Assembly (NCBI GenBank): GCA_009760855.2
Contig: WPIO01000007.1
Coordinates: 796,501 to 860,500, forward strand
From: Cristatella mucedo
Lineage: Eukaryota; Bryozoa; Phylactolaemata; Cristatellidae
Direction of reading: 5' to 3'
Length of the DNA stretch: 64,000 bases
Below, one piece after another: positions 11,290-61,518 of the stretch (positions are counted from its first letter, which is position 1; each line of letters begins with the position of its first letter). A program made the position numbers and the translations under genes. The notes beneath the pieces are model-generated. The model was not told the DNA's origin. It made no database searches and saw nothing but the letters and a program-made list of their open reading frames with translations.

Positions 11290-12020
11290 AAGCTTTATCT
11301 GTCGTGGTTATGGAGTTCAGAATCTCGCTATCTGTGTCCGGCGATCTGTGCACTTGCTTATACAGCCAGCCACCAGAGCAGTTATTAAGCTTCCGGTTGG
11401 GATGGTGGGATGACACATTGGGCTATTTCCAAAGAAAGGCTTAGTCGACCAGCAGTTTCACTTAGCTTGTTGCAGCTAGCACTGCCCTGTGATAGCCGGT
11501 TGCCAGCTGCAAGGCTGTGATGTGCACCGGCTGCTACCCATGCCCTGTTCTCGGAGCGAATGATTGGCAATCTGATTCGTCCTATCTCTGAGGAATAGAA
11601 CTTGGTGCCCTTCCGATAGGTGCGTACCTCTGTCTTTGCTGCATGTTACTACTAAGGTAAATTAAAATAAAGGTGATCAATCCAGCCCAGGATTTTCGTA
11701 GCACCCCCTACCTCCGGGCACCAGAGCATGCCTGTTACAGGAATTCCGCCGGAAACCTGGAGAGTGAAGTGGGAGGATCTTCCTTAGAACCTGGCCTGTC
11801 ACATTCCTAACAAATGTGGGGCTCTGCCTCTTGATGGCCCTTTCGATGTGGCATACAGCACTCTATGAATTCTCTCCCCTCTGGTTTTTGACGAGTCAGT
11901 GAAGAATTTATTAAGATAGATAGACTGAAGATATACTGGCAGATAGATGTCTAGTGTAGGAGGGGTGGGGCGAACAAACCTGACTTGCATAGTCCTTTGA
12001 GTGATCTGGGTCTTATCAGC
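11290..12020. other. no gene recognised
   Basis: Short frames on both strands, none with recognisable family features; no repeat match seen within the window. Confidence 0.45.
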
Positions 12021-12112
12021 AGGCGATCCTTGTTTGCCCACTGCAAGTGGTTGTGATAGCCATTATGGATCTTCTGCTGCTGTATAAATAAGGCTTTTGA
12101 ATCAGCTAACCT
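12021..12112 (+). mobile_element. SINE-B 3' half, plus orientation
   Basis: cactgcaagtggttgtgatagcc..ggatcttctgctgctgtataaataaggc..gaatcagcta is the plus-strand form of the SINE-B body and tail. The tRNA-like head is missing. Confidence 0.7.
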
Positions 12113-12282
12113 TGTTTAACTGCATAGCACATAACTATCGCCTTCTGTACAGGGCCTGAGCTGACCTGAGCTGTGCAATGGTTACACTGTATATGCATGA
12201 TATGCCAGATCTCAAGGATGTTGCACAGAAAGTCAGCCTCAGCTCAAGAGTCGTGTCACGAGTTCTCTTGAGCCTTGGTGGT

Positions 12283-12342
12283 AGATGGAAAGGTAGACCT
12301 ACCAATATATCAATAAGGCTGTCAAATCAGCTTACCCCTGCT
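12283..12342 (+). mobile_element. SINE-B tail fragment
   Basis: atcaataaggctgtcaaatcagctta resembles the SINE-B terminal block. Short and diverged. Confidence 0.4.
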
Positions 12343-12519
12343 TTTGGTTCATAGAGCTGATTCGGCGTTTTCTAATCAGTTAGGAATTTTCCGAAAATTG
12401 AAGTTCTAGCCACAGCCAAGCTCTGAATAATGAGGCAGCAAAGACTTGTGTAATGATACCTGTTTAATTGACTATAGCACATAAGAAATTACGTATTTGT
12501 GGTTATTAAATACTTGCAT

Positions 12520-13010
12520 TTTGTATCAGCCGTCCAAGCAAGCTGTTCTCTGTTAGCATGTGGTCGTGCTGCTAACCAACCCACTCATGAAGCTTTGCCG
12601 GCTCTAAGTGGCCTTTATAATCATGTCGTGCATGTATATCGTTGTTTAGTATCGTGCATGATTAAGTGAATTAGACTAGCCAGAGATTTTGTTAACTGGA
12701 GGTCACGAATATCTACATGTTTTCGTTAGCATACTGGCATAAGCATGATATGTTCGCATTTCAATGCTAGATACTGTGCATATCAGTAACCTTTGAGAAT
12801 TGATTCTCTTGCAGCTTCGAGGTAAATCGTGTGGATAGAGATTTGTTTCTCTTAAAATTCTGACCAAATGACCTATTATTACTATTGCCGCTCAAAAAGC
12901 ATTTTTGATAATTTCGTAGTAAACTTGTGGATATACATTAGTTTTTCTTAAAACTCTGACAAAATGACATATTTTTATTACTATTGCCGTTCAAAAAGCA
13001 TTTGTTGGTG
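12520..13010 (+). mobile_element. degenerate LINE A 3' end with a tandemly duplicated segment
   Basis: Traces of the family A 3' UTR (gtgctgctaacc, cttgcagcttcgaggtaaat, agagattt.tttctctt) run into a segment present twice (about 12835-12905 and 12940-13007). Both copies share tctgac.aaatgac.tatt.ttactattgccg.tcaaaaagcattt. Confidence 0.5.
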
Positions 13011-16000
13011 CAGCTGCTGCCACATTCCGAGAATTCAGTGACTCCTGAAGAAAGTCCAGCCGAAGCAAGACAATGGGCTAACAACAAATCCCCGGTATTT
13101 CTCGTTTTTTTTTAAAGCCACTCAATAAACTCTTGCTCAAGCAATGCAGTAAATTACTCCAACTTAATATTCAAGTCTGCTACATCCCCAGTGGCGGCTC
13201 TTAAAATGTGCCCATTGGATGTGTGTTCCACATTCAATAAACTCATAATAATAGTTGACACGATTTGACTCTTGATAATACCCTTGACTTGTTTCCCTTA
13301 AGATACCTGGCTGTAATTGACTAACGGCCAGTCCATAACCAACGCTACTCCTACAGGCATTGTTTTCTTTCATACATCAAAATAAATTAAAATTGGTTGT
13401 TGGCTACTCGAAGAAGTCTTTCGAAACTCTTGGCTCTCCATCTATCAGCTGCCACTAGCGGCCAAACCGATAAACCGGGTTGCTTCGTTTGCACAGACAG
13501 TCCTACTCCTACTAATTGTTCGTGCGGCTAGCAGGAGCACCGTGTCCGAAAGGGGCAGCTGTGACAGTCAGCCACTGGCCACCCATAGAAAAAGTAGCAA
13601 GCTAGGAGCCAACCGATTTTGTTCTCTGAAGTCAGGCAGTCCTGCTTTATGACTGCACATGCAAACACATGACAGAGCTGCTTCTGCCGATGCCGTAAGT
13701 TTCTGGTCGACCGAGAAATGGCATGCGAGTAGGACCCACGCCTAATCTCGGGCCTACCAAGCAGCCAGAGCTTATACTCGCGTGAGCTGCTTGGAAGCTA
13801 GCGCACAGAAGATGCTTGCCTTGCTTCAGCTTTTAAAAGACGCCGTGCTCCCAGAGCGTTGGCTGAATAGTGCTCGTGGTGTATAGTCAGCAGCAAAGCA
13901 GATTCAATTATTTCAATGATTGATTTGCCTCTTGCAGGGTCGCTACCAAGGTATAGGCTGGGCGAGCAATGAGGAGAAGAAAACTGTGATATGTGGCTAC
14001 ATCGATTTAACAATATAAAAGCCCAGATCGCTTTAACGTGGACAGTCGACAACCACGCAAGCTTAGCATCGTTCGATGAGAGATCGCTGGCATTTTCAAG
14101 CTGAAGGAGGCAGCAGTTGCGCAGGAGTAAGGAGCTAGTCACCACAAGTTTCACTTGCTAATAGCAATGCAGAGTGTGGCAACAAGCCGGCCTAAAGTCG
14201 ATGCGTTCGGCAACACGAGCATATTCGGTAGCTACCAGACTGACCGTTGTCGACTGGCTGACTGTGCCATAAGATGCATCCTGAAAATGTCCAAAGCGCC
14301 TCTGCTGCTTGCCTGTGTTCAGTCGCTTGCAATGCAGGCCTATCAGAAATCTCAGTATTCAAACGCTCTGTATTGGGCAAAGTTTTACACAGAAGAGGAA
14401 AAAATAAAGAAATCCGACGCAACAATCAGCTGCTCTGCAGGACTTTTCTCAGGACAGCATTCGTGCTTGAGGCCCATAACACATGCACGGGTAAGGCTTA
14501 ACAAAGTTAGGCACAAGCATATGTATGTGCCGGACTTTGTTCATGGGATACATCGGGCCGGGTCAGCATACACAAAAAACAATGGTACTTGACAAAATCA
14601 GCTCAGCTAAAAAAAGCGCTGCTTACTTACACAATTTAAGGCAGATTGGTTCCTTGTAAAACAGAAGTTGCGATTGCGCATTTAGCATGCACAAAATTCC
14701 GCAATTACCAAACAGGTTGTACAGCTGTAGAATCTAAAAGCCACAACCAGAGATATTTGAAAATGAGGCCGGCATCTTTATATCATTCCATTGTAGTACC
14801 CCATCACTGACTAGCCGCTGCTGAAAGGCGATCGAGTTACTTTTTGAAAAACCCTTTCCTTTTGCTTTTAGATCTTTCTGTGCTATCCTGTGAGGAATAA
14901 AGAAAGGTGACAGGTTGATGCTTAGCAATCATAACAAAACAAGGAAAAACGAACACACCAAGGAAATGGCGATTACATAACTTGGATACCATTATTTGAA
15001 ATTTTAACCGTTGGAACGTTAACGTCAGTATTCATAACAATACAGGCAAGCATATAAATAGGTATATTTATCACTTAATGAGCTTGAACAGACTTCCACT
15101 CTGTGGAAACTGGGGGAGGGTAGGCCAGTGAGTGACTTCGGGAGGGTGAGACAGACACAGTCCATGATGGGGACCTGGGTTTTAGCCGAATGGTAAGGTA
15201 CTCCCATATTACGACCATGATCGAGCGTTCCAGTCCCACTGCAGGCAATTCCCCAATGCTGCTGCAAATGAGTCAGGGCTGCTATGGCTAACACACCCAT
15301 CCCAGCTGCCGCCTGGTTGACCATGGGCTGTAGGTACTTTTAATATTCGGGGGGGGGGTTCCAAATGAGCTAAATTTGTACCAAAATAAACATAATAGCC
15401 CAGCAAGATTTATTTAGCACGGCAACCACGGCACGGGCAGTGGAGGCATTCATGCTAGTAGGATTCGGCCCTATCTCTATTAGCAACCTCTTCCGAAACT
15501 CCGGATGGTGTGGACCTGACAAGTTTCAGTTACTCGGATAGTATAAGATGCCACTTTTCCACCTGCTGCAAAGCCTCCCCCAACCATCACTGATCCATAC
15601 CCGAATTTTGAAGTATGTTCTAAACAGGCCCCAAATACTGTATATGCTTTGCCACTCCTGCGCCAAACGTAGGATCGACGTTTACAGCTACCACACATAA
15701 TTAGCTTACTTTCGTAAGGAAAACTCACATACAAATTTCGATGGTGTAGCGGCAGTGCAGCCACACCCACTCAAAGCATGCTTCTTTGTGGGCTTTCACC
15801 AGTAGCAGAGCTTTCCTTGTACTATGTCTGTGAAGATGTGTACGCAGTAGTACATGCCAGAAGAAGGAATAGACAACACGGCTTTTAATTACAAAAACAG
15901 TTGACCACGTGGATGCTATTTCCATGATGGGCAACTCTAGTCCGGGAAATAATGTAAGTCCACGAATGGGTTCCCTGCTCTCATGCGGCGACTTCCACCA

Positions 16001-16065
16001 GGGTAAGAAGCTGTCACAGTAAAGCAGACTCAACGTCATTTCGTCCCATTAACGCCTACCGAGCC
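13010..16065. other. no supported gene; one unexplained 145-codon frame
   Basis: A plus-strand frame at 14155-14592 (145 codons, ATG to stop) includes AYQKSQYSNALYWAKFYTEE, loosely like a TPR/CDC16 N-terminus. It has no flanking exon support and competing frames on both strands. A 9-G run occurs near 15350. Otherwise I recognise nothing in this 3 kb. Confidence 0.4.
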
Positions 16066-16320
16066 TCGGTCTCATTCTTGTAGTTTGGTTCGTACATCAG
16101 AGAGCCAGCTGATGAACAACGCCAACGGTTTATTGCACAAGGCACGGAGCCGCAAGACGCACGACTGCCTTCGCCCCCTTCTCACACTCGAGTCTCTTCT
16201 CCTCGACCCCGGCTGTGCCTTGGCCGACCCCGATGGTGAATCCACCATCTGTTCACCAGCAGGTTATCGGCATGTGTCAACGCCTCATTAGAAGCTGATC
16301 ACAGCTGTGCAGAGGCCCCT
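16066..16320 (+). mobile_element. GC-rich TIR element C, copy 2
   Basis: Left end cttgtagtttggttcgtaca, then cagagagccagctgatg, cttcgcccc, gatggtgaatccaccatctg and cacagctgtgc, in the same order as the copy at 4518-4882. The right TIR is lost where LINE B sequence begins. Confidence 0.55.
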
Positions 16321-16321
16321 T

Positions 16322-16432
16322 GGTCACTTGGTTGTGTGTACTATACAAAACTCTACTACGTAGCATCCACATAATCTTTGTGGCTTTGTGGAGTTACCGA
16401 CGGAGATACATAACATTATATTACAAAGGACA
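16322..16432 (+). mobile_element. LINE family B 3' tail
   Basis: actatacaaaactct..cataatctttgtggctttgtggagttaccgacggagataca followed by an acatt-type end is the 3' terminus shared with the longer family B copies. Confidence 0.75.
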
Positions 16433-16547
16433 GCCGAGCACCAGAACCCGAATGTCGAAAGCCAGGTTGCAGACTAGAGTTTTCGTCTCGGAGGAACTAG
16501 AGGGCATTTTCGAAAATATCACCAGGTCTCTTTTTCAGTGAGTCGGT

Positions 16548-16717
16548 AATCCTAGCTAATTAAACAGCCTCTTTTTGTATAGCGACAGAAGAGCCTTTAC
16601 GGCTATCACCACCGCTTGCAGTGGCGATAAAGAATCGCCCACCGCATGAATCGAACCCACGACCTCGGGACCGAGGTCGTGAAAGCAACCGCCTTACCTA
16701 GTGTGCCATCACGGCTC
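16548..16717 (-). mobile_element. SINE-B (tRNA-derived), near-consensus copy
   Basis: Minus strand: tRNA-like head with A-box tggcacactag and B-box gggttcgattc, then ggcgattctttatcgcc, agccgtaaaggct and ctatacaaaaagaggctg..agctagg. The head reads like a tRNA gene but the folding arms are incomplete and a body follows, so it is a SINE and not a tRNA. Confidence 0.88.
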
Positions 16718-16719
16718 AC

Positions 16720-18156
16720 CAGAGGTGGCACACCTTCGTCTCTGCTTTCTCTTCCTTGGGATGTCCACAAAGTCGCATGGCTCAACCACACTGAAAGTGC
16801 AGAACTGGCTTACCAAGGCCCATCTGGCTCTCAAGCGCTTGCATGTGGAGCGATCGGTGCTGGACCCACTTCACTCTGCAGCAATCCTTCGATTTGCGAC
16901 GACAGTGCGTGCTACATCTTCATTTTTGGAAACAGTTGCTGGTCATGAGAATTTTGTTGTCAATCTTATAGCACACTGTTAGATATCAACCTGTCTATGA
17001 TACTAAGACAGAATACCGGCCGGTAGTAAATTCAAATGAAGAAAGTACTGCCTGTCTCAAATAAAGACATTCGAAGAAAGAGGTACTTCGAAGCGAAATG
17101 TAGCTTTGGAGTCCACTGATGAAATCGCATAAGCTAGTGGCGCATTGCTCTTCCTGAAGATTGTATACTGTAAATAGCTCTCGAGCCGTTTCTGGTACAA
17201 GGGGACTTTTTAGGAGGCATCAAGTAGACTGCTGCTTCTTTAGGCAAAGCTTGAGCCGACGGTGCAGATGTTTCGATAAGTGAAGAACTTCAACCATGAA
17301 TGCACTTTTTGTCGGAAGCCTTTCAGACTTGGAGCCTGTCTTGTCACAGCTGCATACGTGAACACACTTTTGTAAAGAAGGTGCAGCCGGCAACAATAAG
17401 GGTACCTCCGGAAATCGTGATTCAGATACAACGGGTAACGATGAAGGCATGCCGCAAACAGCCACCAGGGCCCAGCAGATTTCCAAGGCCCATCAGATTT
17501 AGCCAGTGCCGTGGTCATTTCCGCACGGATAACAACAGCCTGTCACAGAGTATGCAGCATCTAACACCGGGAAAGCCACTACTGAGGGAAGCATCGATAA
17601 ATCTGTCGATCCGTCAGATGGCAAATAATTTGTCTCCTTACTAAATTCAGCATAAAGCTCCTAAAGATACAGCCTGTGCTGAAATCTCTACTGCATGTGT
17701 AGCAGAGATCAGGAAGAGAAGTACATGCAGCAGGAAAAATCCTCCTTACAAGGCAGCAATATTCTGTAGCTGGCTGTCTACTAGTTTGCTTGGAGGTACC
17801 TTCATATTAAGAGTAGAATAGTCCTAACCTGAGAGGAAGCTTATAAAAGAACCCTTTCGTCGAGAATACTCTGTAGTGTTCTCCAGGAGCATAATATGAG
17901 CAATTTGAATGTAGTCCAACTAAGTCTGTTTCCCTTATGCTAGTGAAGCTCTCACACCAGATCAGATAGTACCGTACATGTCGGGAATCCTATTCTAGTC
18001 GCATGGTTAGGTATGTGAAGACGTGTGAGCAGTCACACATGCTACAAGACCAAATAGATAGCACGGCTATTTATTAAGAAACGGAGGAAGCAACACGAGA
18101 GCTAGTGGCAAGACGAGCAATCCTAGTCCAGGAGAATATATCTGTCCATGAACTTC
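16720..18156. other. no gene recognised
   Basis: Overlapping open frames on both strands (for example 17220-17644) lack family features or paired splice sites. Confidence 0.45.
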
Positions 18157-18304
18157 GTTTGGTCCAGTGATTAAGGTGCTCGCCCCGACCAAGGTCTGGC
18201 TGAGGTCGTGGGCTCGAGCTCCAAGGCATATGTGAAGCGTCTGAATAGAGATTAAGTTCTCTTGGGGCGCTATACAAATGAATTACATTATTTACTTATA
18301 TTAT
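18157..18304 (+). mobile_element. SINE-A (tRNA-derived, LINE-A-like tail), copy 1
   Basis: tRNA-like head ttggtccagtgattaaggtg (A-box) and gtcgtgggctcgagctcc (B-box region), a short link, then gaagcgtctgaatagagattaagttctc and ttggggcgctatac, which is the LINE A 3' hairpin, followed by an AT-rich repeat tail. Confidence 0.88.
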
Positions 18305-18819
18305 GAATGGGCCTGGAGTTATTTTCCGACTGAAACGCCTGCCGAAGTAGGAAGCGGTTACAGAACAGAGGTCACAGAACAGCGGACCCAACACTTGGCT
18401 ACCCTTGCCAAAAGCAGTTTGTTGAGACTTCACCTCACCGTCTGCTTACCGGGGATCGTACCGATGCTAAGCTTAACTGTTTTGGCACGGACTTGAGCCA
18501 GTGAAAAACCGGAACCAGGTTCTCCATTTTCAGGAGCCCATCATCTATTCTGGCAGAGGACCAATGGTGTCCAGACGTAGGCTGGTACTCCATCATTCTT
18601 AGCATGAATATTTTCCAATATTATGTCAGATAGCTTTCTCACTCATCCCCAGCTTCCCAAACGATCTTCTGTTGCGAACCTTCCCAAGATGGCAAGACCA
18701 TGCCGGTCCTTCCCCAAATCCGTAAGGTGGCCTCCCTTGCCATAGCTGCTAACACTTCTGCCGACTTCGGCCAGGATCACGATGTCTGCTGAATTTCCCG
18801 AGTGTACCATTGTTCAAGA

Positions 18820-19260
18820 ATATGCCATCATCAGCTGCAATGGCTAAATGGCATTTTTTGGTAGCCCAGCCAAAAAGAAATTACAATAACCTAGCTGAGA
18901 CAGATCCGAGGAGCAAGTAAATTTTTTTTACAATCTACCGAGGAAGACAGTTCTTAATCTTAGATAGGGATCGGACGAGATGGCTAATTGTGGAAGCAGT
19001 CTTCGAAGCTTTAAAAATTTATACATCCATGGAACACGACACCTAAATTCCAAGCATACTGTGATGGTCGCACAACAGCATCACCTATTAGAAGATCAAA
19101 GGATTCCCACATGCTTGAGGTGTCCTATGAGAAGCAGCTCCGATTGATCGTCGTTTAGTTTAAGGAAATTATTCAGCACACCAACCACAACATTTTTAAG
19201 GGTCTGAGGAGTCATAGACATAAGTTACATACGATCCAGTTAAATTGAAAGTTGTGATCA
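18820..19260 (-). mobile_element. LINE family B-like RT fragment
   Basis: Minus-strand frames read FLKLNDDQSELLLIGH and, further on, CNFFLAGLPKNAI, matching FLKQNDDKTELLLIGH and NSLLAGLPKKAT of the family B copy at 38895-39885. Many frameshifts. Confidence 0.65.
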
Positions 19261-19636
19261 TTATACAAATTTAGGAGATGATTCAAATACTTTTCTAATT
19301 GACCCGCAGGGCACGAGAGTATGCAGGCGTGCACACACTTTATTAAAGTCCACCGGATATTCACTGGGAATCTCATTACTTGCAGGGACTCTAGGCTGCT
19401 TTTGGACGAATATTGTTAGGGTCTGCATAGAACTTGTACAGGCTCACAATCATTAGCACACTGGGGATATCAGGCGATAAAGTCCCGCTGCTGTGCCTAT
19501 GCAGATAATTCTCACTTCAAGTAAACCGGAGGCACAAATCGGTGGCCCTATAACCACAAGAAGCCGGAACTTAGTGCTTGCTACAAAATCGGACTAAAAT
19601 ACACTGGAGTGCAGCTAAATCTAAAAATTAATTACT

Positions 19637-19902
<266 letters not shown>

Positions 19903-19904
19903 TA

Positions 19905-21342
19905 CGACTCAAGCAGTAAAAAAAGAGCCACCGGGCTATAATCCTAATGGCATTAAATGACAATAGATCAAGGATACGGATAGTTGCACTACCCAATAAG
20001 CATGCAGTTCCACCGAAGCACTGCAACAAGGTGCCTTTTAGGACTCAAGTGTGACTGTGACCACTAAGTAACCCCTAAACAACTTGTCATACAAACTCCG
20101 CTGCACATGGAAAAACAACGTAACAGTACAAGTATGACTATAATATGCATATTTATGCACAGTATTTACAGTTATGTGATTCATGCAGGCGTCTTTATAA
20201 GTTTAGGCAAACCTCTTTACTCACAGGAAAGTGAGCTACTTCACGAGTAAACTTGCTACTTTTAGGACGCGCTACATCGAAGATGCATTCACTCAAGGTC
20301 ATAAAGAAACATATATAATTTCAGTATTTCATTGCTTGTGACTTCTGCTAATATGAAGTGGCTGCACCACTATTTACCCTTCTTCATAATTTTGAAGTGA
20401 TTTCTACCCAAGAGAGACAAAGAGCCTCTAATAGGACATCACCAAGGGACGCATGAATTGCCTTTGGCCACACACTTCATTTCAGACGATATAAGGTTTT
20501 GACGGGTTCAAGTAATCAAATTTTTTGCTTGATCATTGTAATACAGCTAGCAGAAGATAAGAGCAACACAGACTGGCCAAATCATTCTCTTGCCTTGTGG
20601 CAATTTGCTCTGGCTTTTGTCCTGCCTTCAGATACAAGCAGATTTATCAGAGACAGTTCCACTCGGAACAGAGACATTTTGCGATCGAAGTATTTATACT
20701 GCTTCACCAAGCCTATTGTGTGATCGAGTTACTAGCTGCTATGCAGCAACCCCTCAATACTGTTCAACACATAATTTAATCGTCAACTGAAGGCAATCAC
20801 AATGAAAAGCTTTTACTTAATACTTTCTTCTACATAACTCATCTATCAAAAATTATAAACTGTGATTCATCTATCAAGACGGCCCCATCAGTCAGCAAAC
20901 ATTGAGTGGGCTTGGTATCTCTAACATATTGCAGGAGACTTAAAAAGTATGGGCTTTCGCAAAGCTAGAGTATGTTCCTAGCTTGCACAAACTGCTAATT
21001 AATCTATCCCCGAATGTCTTCGTTAGTTAGAGCATCTAATTAACACTTTTCACAGGAGCGAGTCAACCAAGGGTGACAGTACTGGCATCATTGCTATCCT
21101 TCACAGTATAAATTCTTTCTTAGTAATGGTAAATACATGCTGTGCAGAAATTCCCACTTCTCTTGAAATGTGTACGGTTGTGGGCCAAATTCAGTCAAAT
21201 CCTGTGCATTTATGATCGCAGAACCTGTCTTGCAAGTCACACAGCATACATGACCACTGACCTCAGACCAACCTATGCATAACAGCTAAAGCTTAAAACC
21301 CAACTTGCAATTATAATTACACACACACTAAACCACGATTCG
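19905..21342. other. no gene recognised
   Basis: AT-rich sequence; several short overlapping frames near 20500-20790, no exon-like evidence. Confidence 0.45.
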
Positions 21343-21535
21343 GCTCGAGAACTTTAGTGGACGTATAAAGGCAAGGCTATAACGCCTGTGTTGAGCATCG
21401 AATGATAAGAAGTCTGGAGAGCTCAATTGACAGACTCAATTGCACTGGTAACCCAAACGTTGCTAAATTATTCTTCACTCAAGAGGAAGTGACTAATCGT
21501 CATTCATTCCCACGCCCGACATCTTTCGGGTTTTA
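21343..21535 (+). mobile_element. SINE-C, copy 2
   Basis: ggctcgagaactttagtgg..aaaggc..cgcctgtgttgagcatcgaa, then gagctcaattg, ggtaaccca and a diverged B-box region. Same block order as 10247-10420. Confidence 0.55.
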
Positions 21536-21598
21536 CCCCAATGAAAATGCTTTTGCATTTGCTAGTTGCACTACTTTTAGCCCCGTATCACAAAATTT

Positions 21599-21638
21599 CT
21601 ACTACTACTACTACTACTACTGCTGCTACTACTACTAA
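21599..21638. repeat. (CTA)n microsatellite
   Basis: Thirteen or so trinucleotide units with one ctgctg interruption. Confidence 0.97.
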
Positions 21639-21799
21639 GAATAAATTCATATTGGGCTCTAATATGCTCAAATCTCGTTTGCATCACTTTAAACATGCTA
21701 AAAAGTAAGCATGCCGATATGATTAGTGATCATATGTAAAGTGTTAGCGATCCTAAGCACATAAAGAAAGTTCACACGGTCGGAACAACGTCTGTGAGA

Positions 21800-23230
21800 A
21801 CCAGGTAGGCTTTGAGATTTTTTTTAATGTTGTCAAGTCAGAATATGTTGTGATGTCAGTCGTTCATGAGTGTCAGGCTTTAGGATCGCGGGGACTGGAG
21901 GCACGGTTTTCAAAGGATTTGAAATTAATAAAAGATACAGCTAAGCCACTTGAACTAGAAAACTGGGCGGTATACTCCAAAGCCTGATAACGAAGTATTT
22001 CAGTGAGATCAGCCGAAGCAGAAGAATAAAAGGGCCTAAAAGCAAGTGATAGAATCCTGAAGTTGATATGATGCTTAATGGGATGCCAGCACAGGTCAGC
22101 GAGAAGTGGCATAATATGGCAGTTTCGACATTCACGGTAGGCTAGCTGAGGAGTTTTGCAGCTGCTATGGCAACTGAACACAGACAGGAAGACTTGCAAG
22201 TAAAGTAATGAGCTAGATAAGTCTAGATGGTATGTCAAAATGCATAAACCACATTGGCATAATCCATATTTGAGCATGCTTGAATTTTGCAATGTTACTT
22301 AGCTGAAAGTAGAAGCTGATGGGATCAACTAGTGAAAGGTCATTTTACAGCAGGACACTCAGGATCCATGCAGCTTCTAAAGGAGATATGCTGGGTAGGC
22401 ACAATTAGAGGGTCAGAATTTCCAAAATTTAAGCAAGAATAGGTATTAACGTAACTGTTATGTTGGTTTCATCGGCATTTATTTTGAAAAGGTATACTGC
22501 CATCCTAGTGAGGATGTCAGCAATATAAACTGCAAGGGACAGGACAGAATTCGATTTTTCTTGAAGGGAGGTAGGAATGACAGCACAGATACAGCTGTGA
22601 GTAATCTGCATATAAATGAGAGCCTAGATTACACTTGACAATTACATCGGTAGGACGCTAGTATAAAAAGGGAAGATAACTGGACCCAGAAACCATCCCA
22701 GGGGTATACCAGGCTATAAAGGCTTACAAGAAGATCACTGACATCAATGTTTTGATATGTCACAAAGATATAGCCTAAACTAGTGCTGGTGATGCCTAGA
22801 CGAGACGATAAGCACTCAAAAAGCACTTGGGTGATCAACGGTATCAAAAAACTGCCACGAGATCCAGAAGAACCAGCAGGGAGACTCTACCTGAGTCAGC
22901 CATCTTGAGAGGGCCATTACACAAGAAAATAGTGGCAGTGCTGATTCTGTGTGAAATAATTAGCTCAATAACTAGGCTAAAACTAATGGTCTAATCTAAC
23001 TGGAGGCTTTCACGGTATCAAGCTGCTCTGAAAATACTTGTGAAAGTGCATTTGATAGTGCTTTATGTCAGACTAGCTGGGTGAAAGTAGCAACCATACT
23101 CCACTTCTAGCCTGGACTTCTTAAAGAGCAGCCTGACCACAACCTCAATGAATGCTGCAGGGATAAGTCCCGAATTAAAGGACATATTTGTCGTATTAGT
23201 TATGCAGTATTTTGTATTTAAACGTATTTT
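21800..23230 (-). mobile_element. LINE family A, long diverged copy
   Basis: The minus strand carries RT C-terminal scraps (ECRNCHIMPLLADLCWHPIKH, INFRILSLAFRPF), the region upstream of them and, near 23060-23230, VVVRLLFKKSRLE, the RT start of the family (VRPLLKK). The 3' tail is missing. Old and heavily mutated. Confidence 0.75.
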
Positions 23231-23833
23231 CCATTTCAGGAAGATGTTTCCCCATAGTCTTTTTTCCACGGTGTTGTAATATAGGTGGACCTGTGAGAAT
23301 GAGAGTCATGTTGTCCCGCCCCAACCGGCGTCATAGGGTGTGGTGCTAGTAAGAATGCTGCTAGTAAGAACGTGACAATGCAACCTGGGCGGTCTCAGCT
23401 AGGTGTAATTGATGTTGAATGGGTGCACGGGTCATGTGACCTTATCATCGCTCCAGTCGACACTTCCTCCCAGTTTATTGGTCAGAGAAGACACTATCCA
23501 CTACTCTTTCTCTCTCTCTCCCTTATCACTCCAAAGAGTCTACCCAAAATCAACGACTATCTAAATTCACCAGTATGTACCCCTTTGCTGCCACTTTGCC
23601 TGTGTCAAATACAGTCGTCATCGTCGTAATCCACAACCCTGAATCAGGGGGGAGTCCTCTTCTCTCTTCACTGCGCACCCCCATAGAACTAATTTGTTTA
23701 CCATGGATTTATACTTCAATTAGCTTGATGAGTAAACCTGAGCTAGACCGGGCTGAAGAGGCCTAAATCACTAAATCATAGGTAATATCTAGTTTTCCAA
23801 TAGTTGCTTAGATAGTTTCAAACTTTTGATTAA

Positions 23834-23835
<2 letters not shown>

Positions 23836-23921
<86 letters not shown>
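23836..23921. repeat. (CA)n microsatellite
   Basis: An uninterrupted run of about 43 dinucleotides. It lies 230-330 nt beyond the last BLTP2 exon seen, downstream in the gene's direction. Confidence 0.98.
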
Positions 23922-23926
<5 letters not shown>

Positions 23927-24007
23927 CATATATAAAGAGACAGACAAGAAAGGACAGAGACTAGGAGGGGCAGACAGACAGACACATGCACAGAAAAGTG
24001 AGAGAAC

Positions 24008-24009
<2 letters not shown>

Positions 24010-24073
<64 letters not shown>
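24010..24073. repeat. (GA)n microsatellite
   Basis: About 31 GA units; on the BLTP2 strand this is a long (CT)n tract starting about 80 nt after the possible stop codon at 24152. Confidence 0.98.
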
Positions 24074-24079
<6 letters not shown>

Positions 24080-24151
24080 AATGGCAATAAAGGTACCTGC
24101 AAATGGTTACCGATGCCATTGCCTACAGCGAAACAAAAACAGCTAGAAAAT

Positions 24152-61518
<37,367 letters not shown>

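Noticed and set aside
14274-14425. CDC16/APC6-like exon
   Set aside because: About ten residues resemble the QY..AL.WA pattern; no adjoining sequence or splice sites support it.
15482-15518. Possible BLTP2 last exon (minus strand, ends RSFGRGC and stop)
   Set aside because: Phase 0 and a loosely similar ending, but the acceptor tract is poor, the tail is not clearly basic and the intron would be 8.6 kb. Chance is likely.
16620-16717. tRNA gene on the minus strand
   Set aside because: A and B boxes are present but the acceptor arm does not close and the same head recurs with a common body at six other places; it is a SINE.
23826-24146. Thr-His / Arg-Glu repeat open frames
   Set aside because: Translation of (CA)n and (GA)n microsatellites.
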